Origin: Pelodera strongyloides
Taxonomy: Eukaryota > Nematoda > Chromadorea > Rhabditida > Rhabditidae
Length of the DNA stretch: 64,000 nt
Assembly (NCBI GenBank): GCA_036852015.1
Contig: JAANDG010000415.1
Coordinates: 1-64,000, forward strand
Direction of reading: 5' to 3'
Both the position numbers and the translations under genes were made by a program. This document shows, piece after piece, positions 1-11,312 of the stretch (positions within the stretch are counted from its first letter, which is position 1; every line of letters starts with the position of its first letter). The notes below the pieces were generated by a model that saw only the letters and a list, made by a program, of their open reading frames with translations, searched no databases and was not told the origin of the DNA.

Positions 1-640
1 TCGAGCCCTCTGATCAATGTTGCTCAACTTCGAAAACTAAGTTGAATGGTGAAATTGAAAAAATCAATATCGATCGATAATCCATAGAAACCGCAAAAAC
101 AGATTCAGAATCGGCTAAGGAACAGAGATAGAGCTCGAGCCCTCTGATCAATGTTGCTCAACTTCGAAAACTAAGTTGAATGGTGAAATTGAAAAAATCA
201 ATATCGATCGATAAATCCAAGAAAACGCATAAAACAGAATCCAGAATCGGCGTAGAGAACAGAGATAGAGACTCGAGCCTTGAAATATTGTATAGCTTCG
301 AAAAAAAAATTGAATGGCGAATGAAGAAATCAATATCGATCGATAATCCATAGAAATCACAAATATCGAGCCAAAACTCGGCCTAAGAGTCGATATAGAG
401 ACTTTGGACCCTCTGATCAATATTGCTCAAATTCGAAAGATAAGTTCAATGGTAAAATTCAAAATCAATATCGATCGATAATCCATAGAAATTGCAAAAA
501 AACAGACACAAAACTCTGCCTAAGAGTCGATATAGAATAGAGACTTGGGCCCTCTGATCAATATTGCTCAACTTTAAAGATAAGTTGAATGTTGAAATTC
601 AAAAAAGGAATATCGATCGATAATCCATAGAAATCGCGAA
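1..640. repeat. Tandem satellite, about 135-bp period
   Basis: Degenerate head-to-tail units. The core AATCAATATCGATCGATAAT followed by CCATAGAAA recurs near 62, 199, 328, 463 and 607, and again near 855. Each unit also carries a CCTCTGATCAATNTTGCTCAA stretch and an 'AGAGATAGAGACT' stretch. No reading frame survives through the units, so the short minus-strand ORFs here are translations of the satellite. The array runs off the left edge, so its full length is unknown. Confidence 0.85.
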
Positions 641-1055
641 AATGGTCTTAGGAGTAAAGATAGAGAGCTGAGCTCTCCGGTCCACATTGCACAGCTTCTG
701 AAGGTGAAATAACATCCTCCAAAGTAAACCACATCGAACGTTGATGCGAGCGAGGCGGGCCGAAGGCCCGCCGAGTGAGCTAACGACTATAAATCCGAAT
801 CCCTCGATCAACACTGCTCAAATTTAAAAGATGTTGAATGTTGAAATTCAAAAAAAAGAATATCGATCGATAATTCATAGAAATCGCAAAAAAGGTCTTA
901 GGAGTAGAGATAGAGAGCTGAGATTCGGTCAATATTTCACAGCTTTCGAAGGTGAAATAACATCCTCCAAAGTAAACCACATCGAACGTTGATGCGAGCG
1001 AGGCGGGCCGAAAGGCCCGCCGAGTGAGCTAACGACTATAATCCCGAATCTTAAT
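640..1055. repeat. Two-copy 250-bp repeat with GC-rich palindrome
   Basis: A block containing the satellite core, a 'GGTCTTAGGAGT' stretch, a 'GGTGAAATAACATCCTCC' stretch and a perfect GC-rich palindrome (GCGGGCCGAAGGCCCGC) occurs at about 640-800 and again at about 888-1050. The two copies are nearly identical. The palindrome module with its flank GAGCTAACGACT returns alone near 1380-1430. Confidence 0.85.
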
Positions 1056-1094
1056 CAAAATCTTCAAAATTGAGCCATATTAATACAATAGCTT

Positions 1095-1340
1095 AAATAT
1101 AACGGTGGAAATGAACTTCAGTGCTCAATGAAGCTCGTATCCTAAACCGCTTCACGATCAAGTATCGCTTCAGAATCTATGACGTCAAAAAATATGTCGA
1201 CGTGCAAATTTCGCCGTAGCTCAAAGATGAACTTCGGTGCTCAAGTGAGGCTCGCATAAGATACTGATTCTCGATCACACTTATGCTTCGGAATCCATGA
1301 CGTTAAAAAATAATCGATGTGCAAAATTTCGTAGCTCAAA
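1095..1340. repeat. Tandem duplication, about 120-bp unit
   Basis: Two adjacent degenerate copies, starting near 1108 and 1227. Both run from 'GAACTTC.GTGCTCAA' through 'TATGACGTCAAAAAATA' / 'CATGACGTTAAAAAATA' to 'GTAGCTCAAA'. They continue the satellite landscape and are non-coding. Confidence 0.7.
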
Positions 1341-1379
1341 AGTAAAATTGCAAACGAACAACCTTAAATCATAGTGAAC

Positions 1380-1610
1380 GTCGGGCGAGCGAAGGCGGGC
1401 CGAAGGCCCGCCGAGCGAGCTAACGACTAAACTCCGAATCTCTTAAAAAATCTTAAAAAATCAAAATGAAGATGAAGCTAATTCAGTGTAGTGCCAATCT
1501 GAACCTAAACTTCAAACATTGAAATCGTTAACTTATCAAGAACAAAAGCTCAAGCTAAAGCCATATCGCTAGAGCGAGGCGCGCGCGCAGCGCGCGCCGA
1601 GCTCTAGTCT
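1380..1610. repeat. GC-rich palindromes closing the satellite block
   Basis: A third copy of the GGGCCGAAGGCCC palindrome sits at about 1386-1425. A longer, purely G/C palindrome (GCGCGCGCAGCGCGCGC, flanked by CTAGAGC...GCTCTAG) lies at about 1568-1608. Both could form stable hairpins. Confidence 0.75.
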
Positions 1611-1640
1611 ATGGTCGATATTTAAAGTTCAGTTCCTCAG

Positions 1641-2640
1641 TTCACTGCAAACTTTCCATTCCCGAACTGTACACTTTCCACGCACTTCAATTGTATTTTC
1701 CACCCTCTGTGGTGTGTGCATTATTGCAATAAATGTTTATGTTTACTTGATTTCACACCATTGAATTATGCATGTAAATCTCTGGATTTGCACTCGGGTG
1801 CGCAATCGCTAAACTTCCATGAGTGGTATGATTGGTACCTACCCCAGGGACTGTGTACCCTTCATTATGCAAAGTTGTTACCCTGGGCGAGACACGTACC
1901 CCGACCGGGGTATCTATATACCATTTGTACTCAACCTCACCTCCTCATACCGGGCCAAACAAACCTATGCCAACAGTACCATTGTGTACGACACTCTACA
2001 TAGGAGTATTAGTTTTAGAACCTGAATTTCCGGAATTAGGAAGGTCACTAACCATTCCTAGAAAATGATTGAATATTTTGATCTTATTCTGACAAATATA
2101 CATATTTGTAAACTAGTATTTCTCAGGTGTTTGTTTCTTTATTTTGTTCAGGCACGGCTGTTGTAACCAGCCTAAAAATTGTGCCTATCTTTCCATAACG
2201 CTTTTCCAGCTTGTCCGTAAGCTAATGGTTAAATACATAGTATGCTAAAAATTATAGTGCATATTAGTTGACAGCTGCACTGTAACAAAAACACCGGAAG
2301 CTTAGCGGGGTACCGCTGTCGATTTTCGCAAAAATACAGGGACTAAATTTGCTATATTGTTCGCAGATTTTCGCTTTATTCCCCTCGTTCAACACATAGA
2401 CGAGACGTTCTTATTTAGGATATTTTTGATTTTAAAAGCCAACTTGTGACTTGGGTTTCGGACTCCTATGCGGGAGTACCCAAGACCACACGAAACTTTT
2501 TCTATACCACACGAAACTTGATAGTTTTAAGGAATATAATCTTATTATATAAAGGAGAAGAGTTTGTCACGGGTTTGTTTTTATGTGCACAACGTAAGCT
2601 GTTCATAAAGAAAATTCTTCGATCGAAAGAGCATACAAAA
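1641..2640. other. Non-coding stretch, nothing recognised
   Basis: There are overlapping short plus-strand ORFs at 1716-2068 and 2446-2742, but none has a recognisable domain, a splice partner or a convincing coding pattern. The second runs straight through the tRNA-like element. I see no gene here. Confidence 0.5.
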
Positions 2641-2728
2641 TCTCTGCCGCTGGCGAGATTTGAACCCACAGCAGCGCACAACCTCTCGATTCATAGTCAA
2701 ACGCTCTACCTGTTGAGCTATGCCAGCT
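2641..2728 (-). other. tRNA-derived element (pseudo-tRNA or SINE head)
   Basis: The minus strand has a good RNA polymerase III A box (TAGCTCAACAGGTAGAGC) and B box (GGGTTCAAATCT). The anticodon stem TTTGA/TCGAG encloses the loop CTATGAA. The 5' seven bases GCTGGCA can pair with a 3' GCCAGC, but only by overlapping the T-arm, and there are about seven extra bases between the anticodon and T arms. A canonical cloverleaf therefore does not close. A related sequence lies at about 32675-32750 on the plus strand, which suggests a dispersed tRNA-derived family. A functional tRNA is possible but less likely. Confidence 0.5.
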
Positions 2729-2917
2729 TACCACAAGCATAGTCCTCTGCCCTACGTACAGCACATTCAATGGCAAATTTGCATGGTAGCGTTAGTCGAG
2801 TGGAGATCCAAACTGATTATTATACGTTTCCACAATCAGAGACGTGTGAATGTGTGGAAGGAGAAGGAGACGAGAGTTAACTTTTTACACTGTAGCAATT
2901 CTTTTTTAAATCGGGAA

Positions 2918-2992
2918 ACAATCGGCCGAAGGCCGATTCCTCCAGTCGGAGAAGAGCCCGTAGGGCTCTTCGAACGGCTGGTAATAGAAATA
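2918..2992. repeat. Hairpin module shared with the VPS13-intron foldback element
   Basis: Contains AATCGGCCGAAGGCCGATT followed by CAGTCGG and the hairpin AAGAGCCCGTAGGGCTCTT. The first part matches the arms of the foldback element at 34330-35391, which carry the same AATCGGCC-GGCCGATT hairpin next to CAGTCGG. It is probably a fragment or solo piece of the same repeat family. Confidence 0.6.
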
Positions 2993-3005
2993 AAACATTA
3001 TCAAC

Positions 3006-3018
3006 TCTCTTTCAGATA
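3006..3018 (+). promoter_or_regulatory. Probable trans-splice (or 5' UTR) acceptor before the ZP gene
   Basis: CTCTCTTTCAG ends at 3015, three bases before the ATG at 3019. A strong acceptor this close to the start codon is typical of nematode spliced-leader addition; a cis-spliced 5' UTR exon is the alternative. It also supports choosing 3019 as the start. Confidence 0.6.
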
Positions 3019-3312
3019 ATGTTGATTCGATTATTTCTCCTTCTCCTCCAACTACAGTATGTTCACAGTTATGGAGTAGATGTACCGTATGCTAATCCAA
3101 CATTTGCTCCAATATACGGTCCTCCGCCGAATACAAATTCACTGAATTATCCCTATAGTGGATACTCATTTACATATGATAACGAAGTGGTCGGGGAGCC
3201 AGACGTCAAGTGTCTTGAGGAGACAATTAGCATATCAATTAGGACAGCAAAGTCGTTCAGGTAAGCCAATCATTTCCTAAGTCTTCCGAAAGTGAGAAGA
3301 AAGAGAGAGAGA

Positions 3313-3349
<37 letters not shown>

Positions 3350-6300
3350 GGTGGTTTTAGAGAAAGGGAGAAGAGAGACTGAACCAGACATTTTTCAGAA
3401 AATCTACAATTACATTCAGAGTTCCTACATAAAAAGGCCTCTTTTAGGGGTACAGTCTACGTACAAGGCCAGCATGGACATGCGCATTGCAGGCAGGATT
3501 TTGCCAGTAATGATCTGCCAGGTAAATTTCAGCTCACCTTGATGGAACAAATAAAAAAAGACGGTTTGGGATGAAAACATTTCTATAGCAGGTAAAATTA
3601 GTGCTAAATCCAGCTACTATTTTCAGGAGCGTCATTTACCGTACGTATCGGCGATTGTGCAATGCGGAGGATTAGACAGGTTGGAGGAACTTTTTTGCTA
3701 TTCACATTACGAGGTGTTCATCACAATAGTCAACAAGAAACCTAAGTAACTCGAAGTGCGCAACTAATAAAAAGGTCGCCGGACGCCGGGCACGATCGCC
3801 GGGCCGGACCGGGCTGGATCGCCGGACGGCCACACCAATAGAAACTTTCGTAATATTGTCTAGTAACACAGATACATCATTTTCATACATTCAACTAACC
3901 AAGTTGCCATAATGTAGAAGGTGGAATTGCGACATGCATCGAACTGTGGCAAATTTACACTTGTGTTTAACACTGCCTTGATCTTCTTGATTAATAATAT
4001 TGATCATCTCTATGTCTCCAGCTCACTCCTCATGGTGTTAACTATCTCCTCGTGTTCGTTACGAATTTTCATCCACAATTTGTCACTAAGATCGATCGAT
4101 CTTTCGCCGTTCGCTGCTTTTACGCCTTGGCTGATAGGCCAGTGAGCACGGATATGGAAGTGAGGTGGGTAGATGTACATATTTGATCGTGAACGTTTTC
4201 CCAATGTTCTTAATATAAGGCACAGGTCACCAAACCAGCGTAGACTGTGCCGAATCTTGGCGGGTGCTCTCACGGTACACATGATAATAAACTTTGTTTC
4301 TAGTGAATTTGAACCTTCCCAGCCATGGCTATTGGGCATTTTTGTATTCAATTTCAGTAAATCAATAAATGGATATTTATTGACATTGTACTATTCAGCA
4401 CTCTTCCCCCATCATCGATCGAGCAGGCGAGCGTGCTGCAACCGGAGTGTATCTATACTGTGCGGGTTGGATCGCCAGACGGTCCAATTCATAGACATAT
4501 TTCCGTTGGAGATCATATCGTACATCGATGGGAATGCAAGAAACTTAGATCACGTAGGTTTTGGGCTCATTCTTGCCTCTTTTCGTCTCTCTCTGTGTCT
4601 ATTTTCCAACTCGTTTCCTTGTGTCCATCGCTTTTTATTTTAGTCATTAGTGCACTTTTCGTTCTTTCTTTTGCGTCCATTATTTTTTGCTTTAATTGCC
4701 TGAATTCTATCTTTACCGTACACAATTATCACTTGCAGAAAACTTCGGTATGTTAGTGAAGAGTTGCAATATGATCGACCAAACCGGAGTGTCGATTCCC
4801 GTTATCGACGACCGAGGGTAAGTTTGCTGAAATTACTTGAAACAATATATTTTTATGGGGAATGACAATTAAATAGTTTAAGTGATTACGTGATGGGGAA
4901 AGGTCTGTACGTCATGTCATGCTGTATATTCAGCTGTCCAATGGAAACTCCTGCAATTCAACGAAATATACAGTACGACGACACGTTGAGTGTTGCGTTT
5001 GTTGACGCAATAGCTATTCAACTGCCAGACAGGGATCGATTATCGTATGTGATTGGATTATTGATTGAAAGCTTTGACTCGGGTTATGCTGTGTCTGTTC
5101 TTCTTCACTTTCTTATAATAAGACCGAGAGGGGCTTCAGACCACTGTAGAATGCAATGTTATCCCGAAAAAAAATCCATCATTGAATTTGAATTTTAGGA
5201 TCATGTGTCAAATCAGTTTTTGCAACATTGATCATGGGGAGTGTGGCGGCGTAACGGTGAGTGCTTTCAGTAATTTCGTTTCGACTTTACTAATCACCAA
5301 AACAACGTGGCTGATAACGGCTAACTAGTTTTTAAAATGCACTACATAAAACTATAATTTACATTCCAGCCGCCGAATTGTCCAACTATTTCGCGCGCCA
5401 ATTATCATCCGAACGCGGTGCTGAACCCTGATGTCTATCCGACCCAAGTTATTGGATCCTACGATCCGTCCCAGGGTAAAGGTTCACGTTCACGTAAAGC
5501 TAATTTTGTTAAACTTTTCTTTCTAACCCGTACCTGGTTCCTGATTGTTATCGTATGAGAAATCAGGAACGCAAAAGAAGAGTTTATTCTACCTTTGGAT
5601 TCTTTCTTTCTTACGCGCATCAGGAATGTAAGGCTCAGGTTTTGTCAAAACATGCTCCGCTTTTCAGACCCCGGTGTTCGCGACGCCATGTTCCGTTATC
5701 CATATGAGAGAAGAAAAGAAGAAACACCCGAACAAGACATTGAGGAGGAAAGAAATGAAAATGCGACATCGTCGGAAGTATTCACTACACCTCGACGGTT
5801 GGTCAATCCAACCGAGGCGTCGTCCACAACGACGACAGTTGCTGAGACGGTCTCGCCATCCACGTCAACTCCCATGACAACGATACTAAGCAGAGCGACC
5901 ACCACATATTTCATGAGACGTGAGCCAATTCCCCAAGCTACTGTAGCAGCACAAGCGGTGAGTATAGGTATCATCCTCAATATCCTAGGTTTAGAGAGAG
6001 AGTTATTCAATTTATGTATTTTTTTCATCAAAATCAAACAAAATGCTCACCATTAACATAGGGTAAAGTTACTTTTCCTTTGTTTAAAAAAAAACAATTA
6101 CAGTTCGTTCCCAGATAATACGGTATGTATTTAGTATATTCACATTTAGTATATTCAGGACACGCCCACCTTGCAGGTCTTCTCACAAAGGACTCCGATC
6201 AAAATCAGTGGTTCTGGTGCAAAGCAGTTTGAAAAACGGCTACGGTAAGCAATATTCTTCGGTTGCCCAATTATAAAGTGGTGTTGTGAAGTACATACTG

Positions 6301-7092
6301 TTTACATGTGAACATCGAAGCAAACATTTTATTCTTTTTTCAATGTACCAATATGTATATACTGTGCCTAAATAATATCCCAATGGACAAGTTTCAGTGA
6401 CGATGTCTTGCCAATGGTTGATGTTATCGCCGACTTACAGTTCGTATCGGAATCTGATGCGAAAATGTACGCGCCACTGACAGGTAACAGGAAAATTCTT
6501 TCATTTTTGTGTGCAAGTACGATTAATTTTTGTAGAGGTGTTTTCCTGCTCCACATGCAAGTTTTTCGTTGGTCCAACCAAAGGACAGAACCAATTGAAA
6601 AAAGCAAGAGAAGAGCAGCTTAAATATTATATCTTACAGAGGCAATTATTCCCGAATCTGTGATTTGCGTGAACAAAATGGCAGGAATTTCCTTCTTTGC
6701 TGTTTTCTCCATAACGGGAATTATATGTTTGTCAATGCTCACCTATTTCCTCAAGGATTTTTATAAACAGTCAGTTTTGTATTCGCTTGTGCATTGTGTT
6801 TCGTTCACCGTCGCTAGTTCTATTCTGCAATCGAATTACTCAACCATTCAGATGTTGGGCAAAGGACATCGTAGAAGATAGAGTGTGCACCCCGTCCACT
6901 ACTGCGTCCGCAACAACGTCGTCTACCTCGTCGAGCTCCTCAACGACGAATCCCTCTCCGACGCCGCCTTCGACGTGGGCTAGTTTTGTGCCAGCATCGA
7001 GAACTACGAGAAATAATAATCGACCATCGATATCCCCAGTTTATACCAGAAAATTGGGGCAGCCCGGATACAGTGGCCCTTATTTAACGTAG
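3019..7092 (+). CDS. ZP-domain (cuticlin-like) transmembrane protein
   Basis: A spliced gene. The predicted product starts with a signal peptide (MLIRLFLLLLQLQYVHSYG) and a ZP-type domain: KCLEETISISI, then YVQGQHGHAHCRQDFA, a VRIGDCAMRR segment, CIYTVRVGSPDGPIHRH, DHIVHRWECK, MLVKSCNMIDQTG, and a CQISFCN segment with further cysteines. An S/T-rich stretch, one membrane helix (about MAGISFFAVFSITGIICLS) and an S/T/P-rich tail follow. Exons read: 3019-3260, 3448-3521, 3627-3679, 4399-4553, 4739-4817, 4934-5044, 5199-5256, 5370-5475, 5668-5957, 6177-6244, 6398-6483, 6640-6769, 6852-7092. Phases agree everywhere except 3679 to 4399, where the expected middle of ZP-N is missing and I could not find the exon. 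A dibasic EKRLR before the membrane helix could be a furin-type site. AATAAA at 7201 is a plausible poly(A) signal. The family normally builds cuticle or other apical matrix; that role here is inference. Confidence 0.85.
3301..3348. repeat. (GA)n microsatellite in first intron of the ZP gene
   Basis: Nearly uninterrupted AG/GA dinucleotides inside the intron between the first two ZP exons. Confidence 0.9.
3680..4398. other. Unresolved interval inside the ZP gene
   Basis: This 719-bp gap should hold the exon linking the first and second halves of the ZP domain (its length modulo 3 should be 2), but no candidate with the usual Cys-Phe-Tyr pattern is visible. It has a GC-rich, GCCGG-repeat patch at about 3779-3832 and a 113-codon minus-strand ORF at 4010-4351 with no recognisable domain. 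Either an insertion displaced or destroyed the exon, or the exon is divergent. Confidence 0.5.
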
Positions 7093-7198
7093 ACCTGTTT
7101 ACTAATAACTTAATATGTTTCTGATGGTGAATAACATGGGATATGTGAGCATGCGTGTGTCCGGATTTTGTTTTTAATTGTAAGTTTTCGATAATATG

Positions 7199-7208
7199 GC
7201 AATAAAAC
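7199..7208 (+). terminator. Candidate poly(A) signal for the ZP gene
   Basis: CAATAAAACA about 110 bp after the TAG stop of the ZP gene. AATAAA is the canonical hexamer; its use is inferred from position only. Confidence 0.55.
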
Positions 7209-8251
7209 AATATAGCTACTTTAAATTCATCAACTTTAATGAGTTAGAACCAAAAGCTTTAAATTAAAACCTGAATTAGGGTTTCATTTGACACCCAAGT
7301 CATAGACGAGGACTCGGGGTGCGGTCATCGTTTGTATGATGTTTCGGCTTAACATAATGGTCAATGAGACAGTTGTTATTTGTATATATATTGAGGATTT
7401 TTTATTTATTTTACTTCATCTAATAAGCGAACATACGCACGCACAAAATGGTCGGATCTATGGGGGAAAGGCGTGCCAAATTTGCACATGTAGAAGGAGC
7501 AAGGGTTTATGCGAAACGCGCAACTCCACCAGCGCAGCATGAGTCCACACGTCCCGTGACCGACCCTTTAATATGCGTACATTATATTTTATTACAGGTA
7601 CCAAAGTAACAAATTATGTTTTGTCTTTCTATTGTTTTCCTGTGAGTGTTGTATTCTTTTTAAATAAATAGTTTATTTTGGCAAACCTGACTGGGAAACA
7701 ATAAAGGGGCAATACAGGATTCCCAATGAAAAATCCTCACACATTATCGACAATTAAAGCAATGGTACAAATTACAAATATATGACTATGAGAGACACTG
7801 GGTTTATTAAACCGACTCAGACGTTTAATACTAAAAAAAACTACTGAGGAGCACGAATTTGAGAGACAACGAATATTGTTTGGCGACAGTTATTTAGCAC
7901 ACAATTTTTGATAAATACCGGCCTATTCCAGTTGCCACTGTGTTAGATTTATACACAAATGATACGTCTACTAAGGCACGCAGGTCATTTTCAACGTGAA
8001 TAACAAAAAGTATATATAAAAGGCTAAAAACAGAGAGACGTTTCCCACTTATACAAAAATGATTGCAAAACATAAAGGAGGTAAGAAATAGCTATGTTAG
8101 GTAGAAGACAAATACAGCAAAATGGAGAGGTCTTAGTGAAACAGACTCGACATAAAAAAAAGAAATTTTTTTTAATGTTGTTGACATAATCAGTCAAATG
8201 TATGCCATGAGCATAACGAAAATTAGAAATAGGTTATTCGGATATTCCATT
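7209..8251. other. Intergenic region between convergent genes
   Basis: AT-rich sequence between the 3' ends of the plus-strand ZP gene and the minus-strand G-alpha gene. No supported ORF, RNA gene or repeat was seen. The two genes converge, so both 3' UTRs must lie here. Confidence 0.6.
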
Positions 8252-11200
8252 CTATTCCATTCCAGTGCCAACCAGATTCTTGCCGATTACAGTGTCCACC
8301 ACTGAGTCGATCACGAATTGAACCTAGAAAAATTCGCTGATAATTATATTTTGAATGAGTACTTCGGGGCGGAAGATAATACCCTGTTGATCGATCTAGT
8401 GTCGATCTATATTTTTTATTGAATGGGTATAGATCTTCAAGGTTCAGAAGACCGGTTTACTTAAAAGACTAAGGATTTAGTCCCACCTGTGAAGTGTCTG
8501 TAGCGCATGTCTCGTGTATGTACATTTTCCTTGCCTTTTTGTACCGTCCGTCGTTCATCTGATGAAAAAGTGAGCTAACGTAACGCACTGTCTCCTCGTA
8601 AGTGTGAGCACCTAAATGAAAATGGTCAAGTTAACAAAAATGTCCCTAACAATTCTCCGATGAGAAAAAAAAACTAAAACTAGTTTGTCTCCCTCTTGAA
8701 AATGTTTATTTGTTGATAACAAAAATAAGAAATGACACCTACCTTTATAATCCTTGAATAACACTGTGATAGGTACAGTTGTGATCTTCTCGGCAAATAA
8801 GTCTTTCTTATTAAGAAATAATATCATTCCAGACTTTGCGAACCATTTACTGCACGCAATTTGATGGAAAAGGTCCATCGACTCGCGCATTCGATTCTAA
8901 ACAAAAAAACTGCGATTTATTTTCATGGAACACGGTTATCAATATTTACGTAACAAACTAACATGAAACAATATTTGAATTCACGGGGAAAGTGCGAGAT
9001 TTGCAAAGCAAGGCAACGAAATGAATCCTCAACAAACCGCATTATTATCTTCTCTCAATTGTTGATCGTACTCGTTTATCGCACATATGTAAATGATCGC
9101 ATTAACATTGTCAAACAAATGAATCCATTTCCTTCGTTCAGAACGTTGTCCACCCACGTCGTATACCCTGAATCGGTTACCCAACAGTCTGAGTCTCTGA
9201 CATTCCATGTAGGTATGTGTGCTACATTATCCCTCAATGGACTTTGAAGTTTTTCAGGAGGTACGATAATACTCGTTAGCTACTGCTAGAACTTTCAAAC
9301 ATGGCGAAATAATGTTGATCTTGTTTGAAATCAGTATGGTCCTACTTTAGGAAATTTGCATATGATACGCATATCCTATGTATCCTATGTAAATTTGGTG
9401 CCGGAGCGAACGTCACCAACAATTTGCATAGGATACATAGGATATGCGTATCATAAGCAAATTTCCCAATTTTACAGCTTTAACAACAAAATGTAAGCGA
9501 AGCCTTATGTTAGGTAAGCAATGCCACACTCGTGGTACACGTACGCACACACACAACGACACAAAATAGAAACTCACTGAAAATTGCTCCCCTTTATAGG
9601 AAAAGTGACTTGGACTACTCCGGTGGTGGGTACCCTCAGATGCAGCATATCCTCCAGGTTGGGCTTGTAACTAGCCTCCGCTATACGATCCAAGTGATCA
9701 AGAAAACTGAAAGATTATTGCTTTCAGTTCTTCCAATGAGAGCCGGCGACTACGTACGTACGTAATAGCTGAAAAAATCTCTGTCAGCCAAATGTATAGA
9801 GGAGGGAGTTTCGAGTGATGAATTTCATGAAATAACCCTAACTAATACATAACCTCTTACTATTTAATGGAATCTCCTAGTTGTAGTTCCGATCTTCTGG
9901 CAAAAGCTCTCTGTATAGCCTTGTCGGCCCATAGATTCTGGAGTGCAGAATAGACAACGGGAGTGAAGGGCAGATGGTCCTTCCCACTTTCACATACAGA
10001 GATGATACGACGAGCATCCATCTTAATTTCGATTTTACAATTTTAACATTTGATAATACTAGCTTAAAATCTTCCGACGCTAATTTACAGTACGGGGTCA
10101 TCGCAAAACCGGCAAAACGACTTTTCTCTGTTTACTATTGACATAAAATAAATGGCATTTGTAAAGGCATATTGCACAAGTATGCACTGAATTGAACTTC
10201 TGCCAAATTCTAAAGTGTAAGATGTCTTTGTTCTATTAATTTCAACCATCTACCTCCCTATCCTGATTCTCCAACATGTAAACGAATCGTTCCACTCCTC
10301 GTACCAAAGTGGCCACTCCTATAAATGACACTCATTCAATTAAAATAAGCGTGTTCCCGTTTTACTTTGCACTTTGTTGGGTTTTGTACGTCACAACTGA
10401 AGGCACTACACATACACTGTGTTATTCTAATAGAGTTGTATGTAGTATGCAATAAATTATCGTTTGATTGATTCATTAATTTACTTACAGTACTGTTTAT
10501 TTCTTTTGGTTTCTGAGGTAAAATTCTTCCTCACCATTTAAAACATTACTGTAGACAATCTTGGTCGTATCACGTAATTGTTCATCACTGAATCCGTTGT
10601 TGTGTAAAATCCTGTAAGAATTGATCCATTTTTTAATCAATACAGTATTACAGTCAAAAGCTACAGTCTAAGACTGTGTAGATGCCTTGTTTGTCTTTGT
10701 TAAAGTTATGCATAAAAGGTAAAGTAAAGCCAGACATAAAAACTCACTGCATTTGCTTTAGTATTGTGCTCTTGCCGCATTCACCGGTACCTAAAGATGA
10801 ATAAGTTCATAAATTCAGGGTGAAAACTGGAAAAAAGGGCTCTCGGATCAAACCCAAACTATGTTAGCGCTATCGCGCTAACAAAGGATAAATTCAGAGA
10901 AATAAGATCGTGAGCCGCGCAATTTTCGCCATGCACAATGAGCTCGTCGCGGCATAGCAACTAACACTGGTTCCTGATGCTCCTTCTTATAAAAATCAAT
11001 AATTCGAACGAAAATTGTTAACCCCACCTAACAATAGTAATTTTTGATTGCCCACTTCATGATCATTATCGAGTCGTATTTGCCTGTCGATTTCACGATT
11101 TTTCATATATGACCGCTGAAACAAGGTAGGGGTTTCCCCGGAATTACTCCATATAAGGTACAATACTAGTACCCCAAAGGGAAGTTCGACAAGAACTTTA

Positions 11201-11312
11201 GTTCCACAAGAAAAAGAAATTATTTATACTACTCCTTATTAGAACCTTTATTAGAACATAAGGACAAAACAAAACGTACCCTAGCCTCGGGCGAGCTACA
11301 TACTGACCCCAT
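8252..11312 (-). CDS. Heterotrimeric G-protein alpha subunit
   Basis: Eleven exons on the minus strand join in one frame to 1077 nt (358 residues plus stop), the normal G-alpha length: 11312-11280, 11115-11028, 10790-10748, 10611-10535, 10318-10254, 10021-9861, 9706-9578, 9167-9038, 8896-8743, 8611-8487, 8323-8252. Visible motifs: MGSVC start (N-myristoylation Gly2 plus palmitoylation Cys); P-loop GTGECGKST; helical domain with LWADKAIQ and ELQLGDS; switch I RVPTTG with the catalytic Arg; switch [14 protein letters not shown] with the catalytic Gln; NKKD; TCAT purine-ring motif. The product should bind GTP and couple membrane receptors to effectors. The C-terminus ends in NLVGTGME, without the Cys at -4 typical of Gi/o, so receptor coupling may differ; I cannot assign a subclass. 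The acceptor before 10021 (ATTAAG) is weak. Confidence 0.96.
9350..9466. mobile_element. Palindromic MITE in a G-alpha intron
   Basis: GGAAATTTGC at the left end is mirrored by GCAAATTTCC at the right. The two arms, about 48 bp each, both carry the GATACGCATATCCTATG motif in inverted orientation. They flank a short centre in which GGTG and CACC also pair. The whole element can fold into one hairpin. It lies in the intron between the exons at 9578-9706 and 9038-9167. No coding capacity. Confidence 0.85.

Noticed and set aside
1716..2068. Three overlapping plus-strand ORFs of 68-95 codons
   Set aside because: No domain, no splice partner, and all three frames open together over the same bases, which fits chance in a stop-poor stretch.
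2446..2742. 98-codon ORF ending RFEPTAAHNLSIHSQTLY
   Set aside because: This is the translation of a tRNA-like element read backwards, a common false ORF.
4010..4351. 113-codon minus-strand ORF inside the ZP gene
   Set aside because: No recognisable domain and no splice or context support; kept only as part of the unresolved interval.
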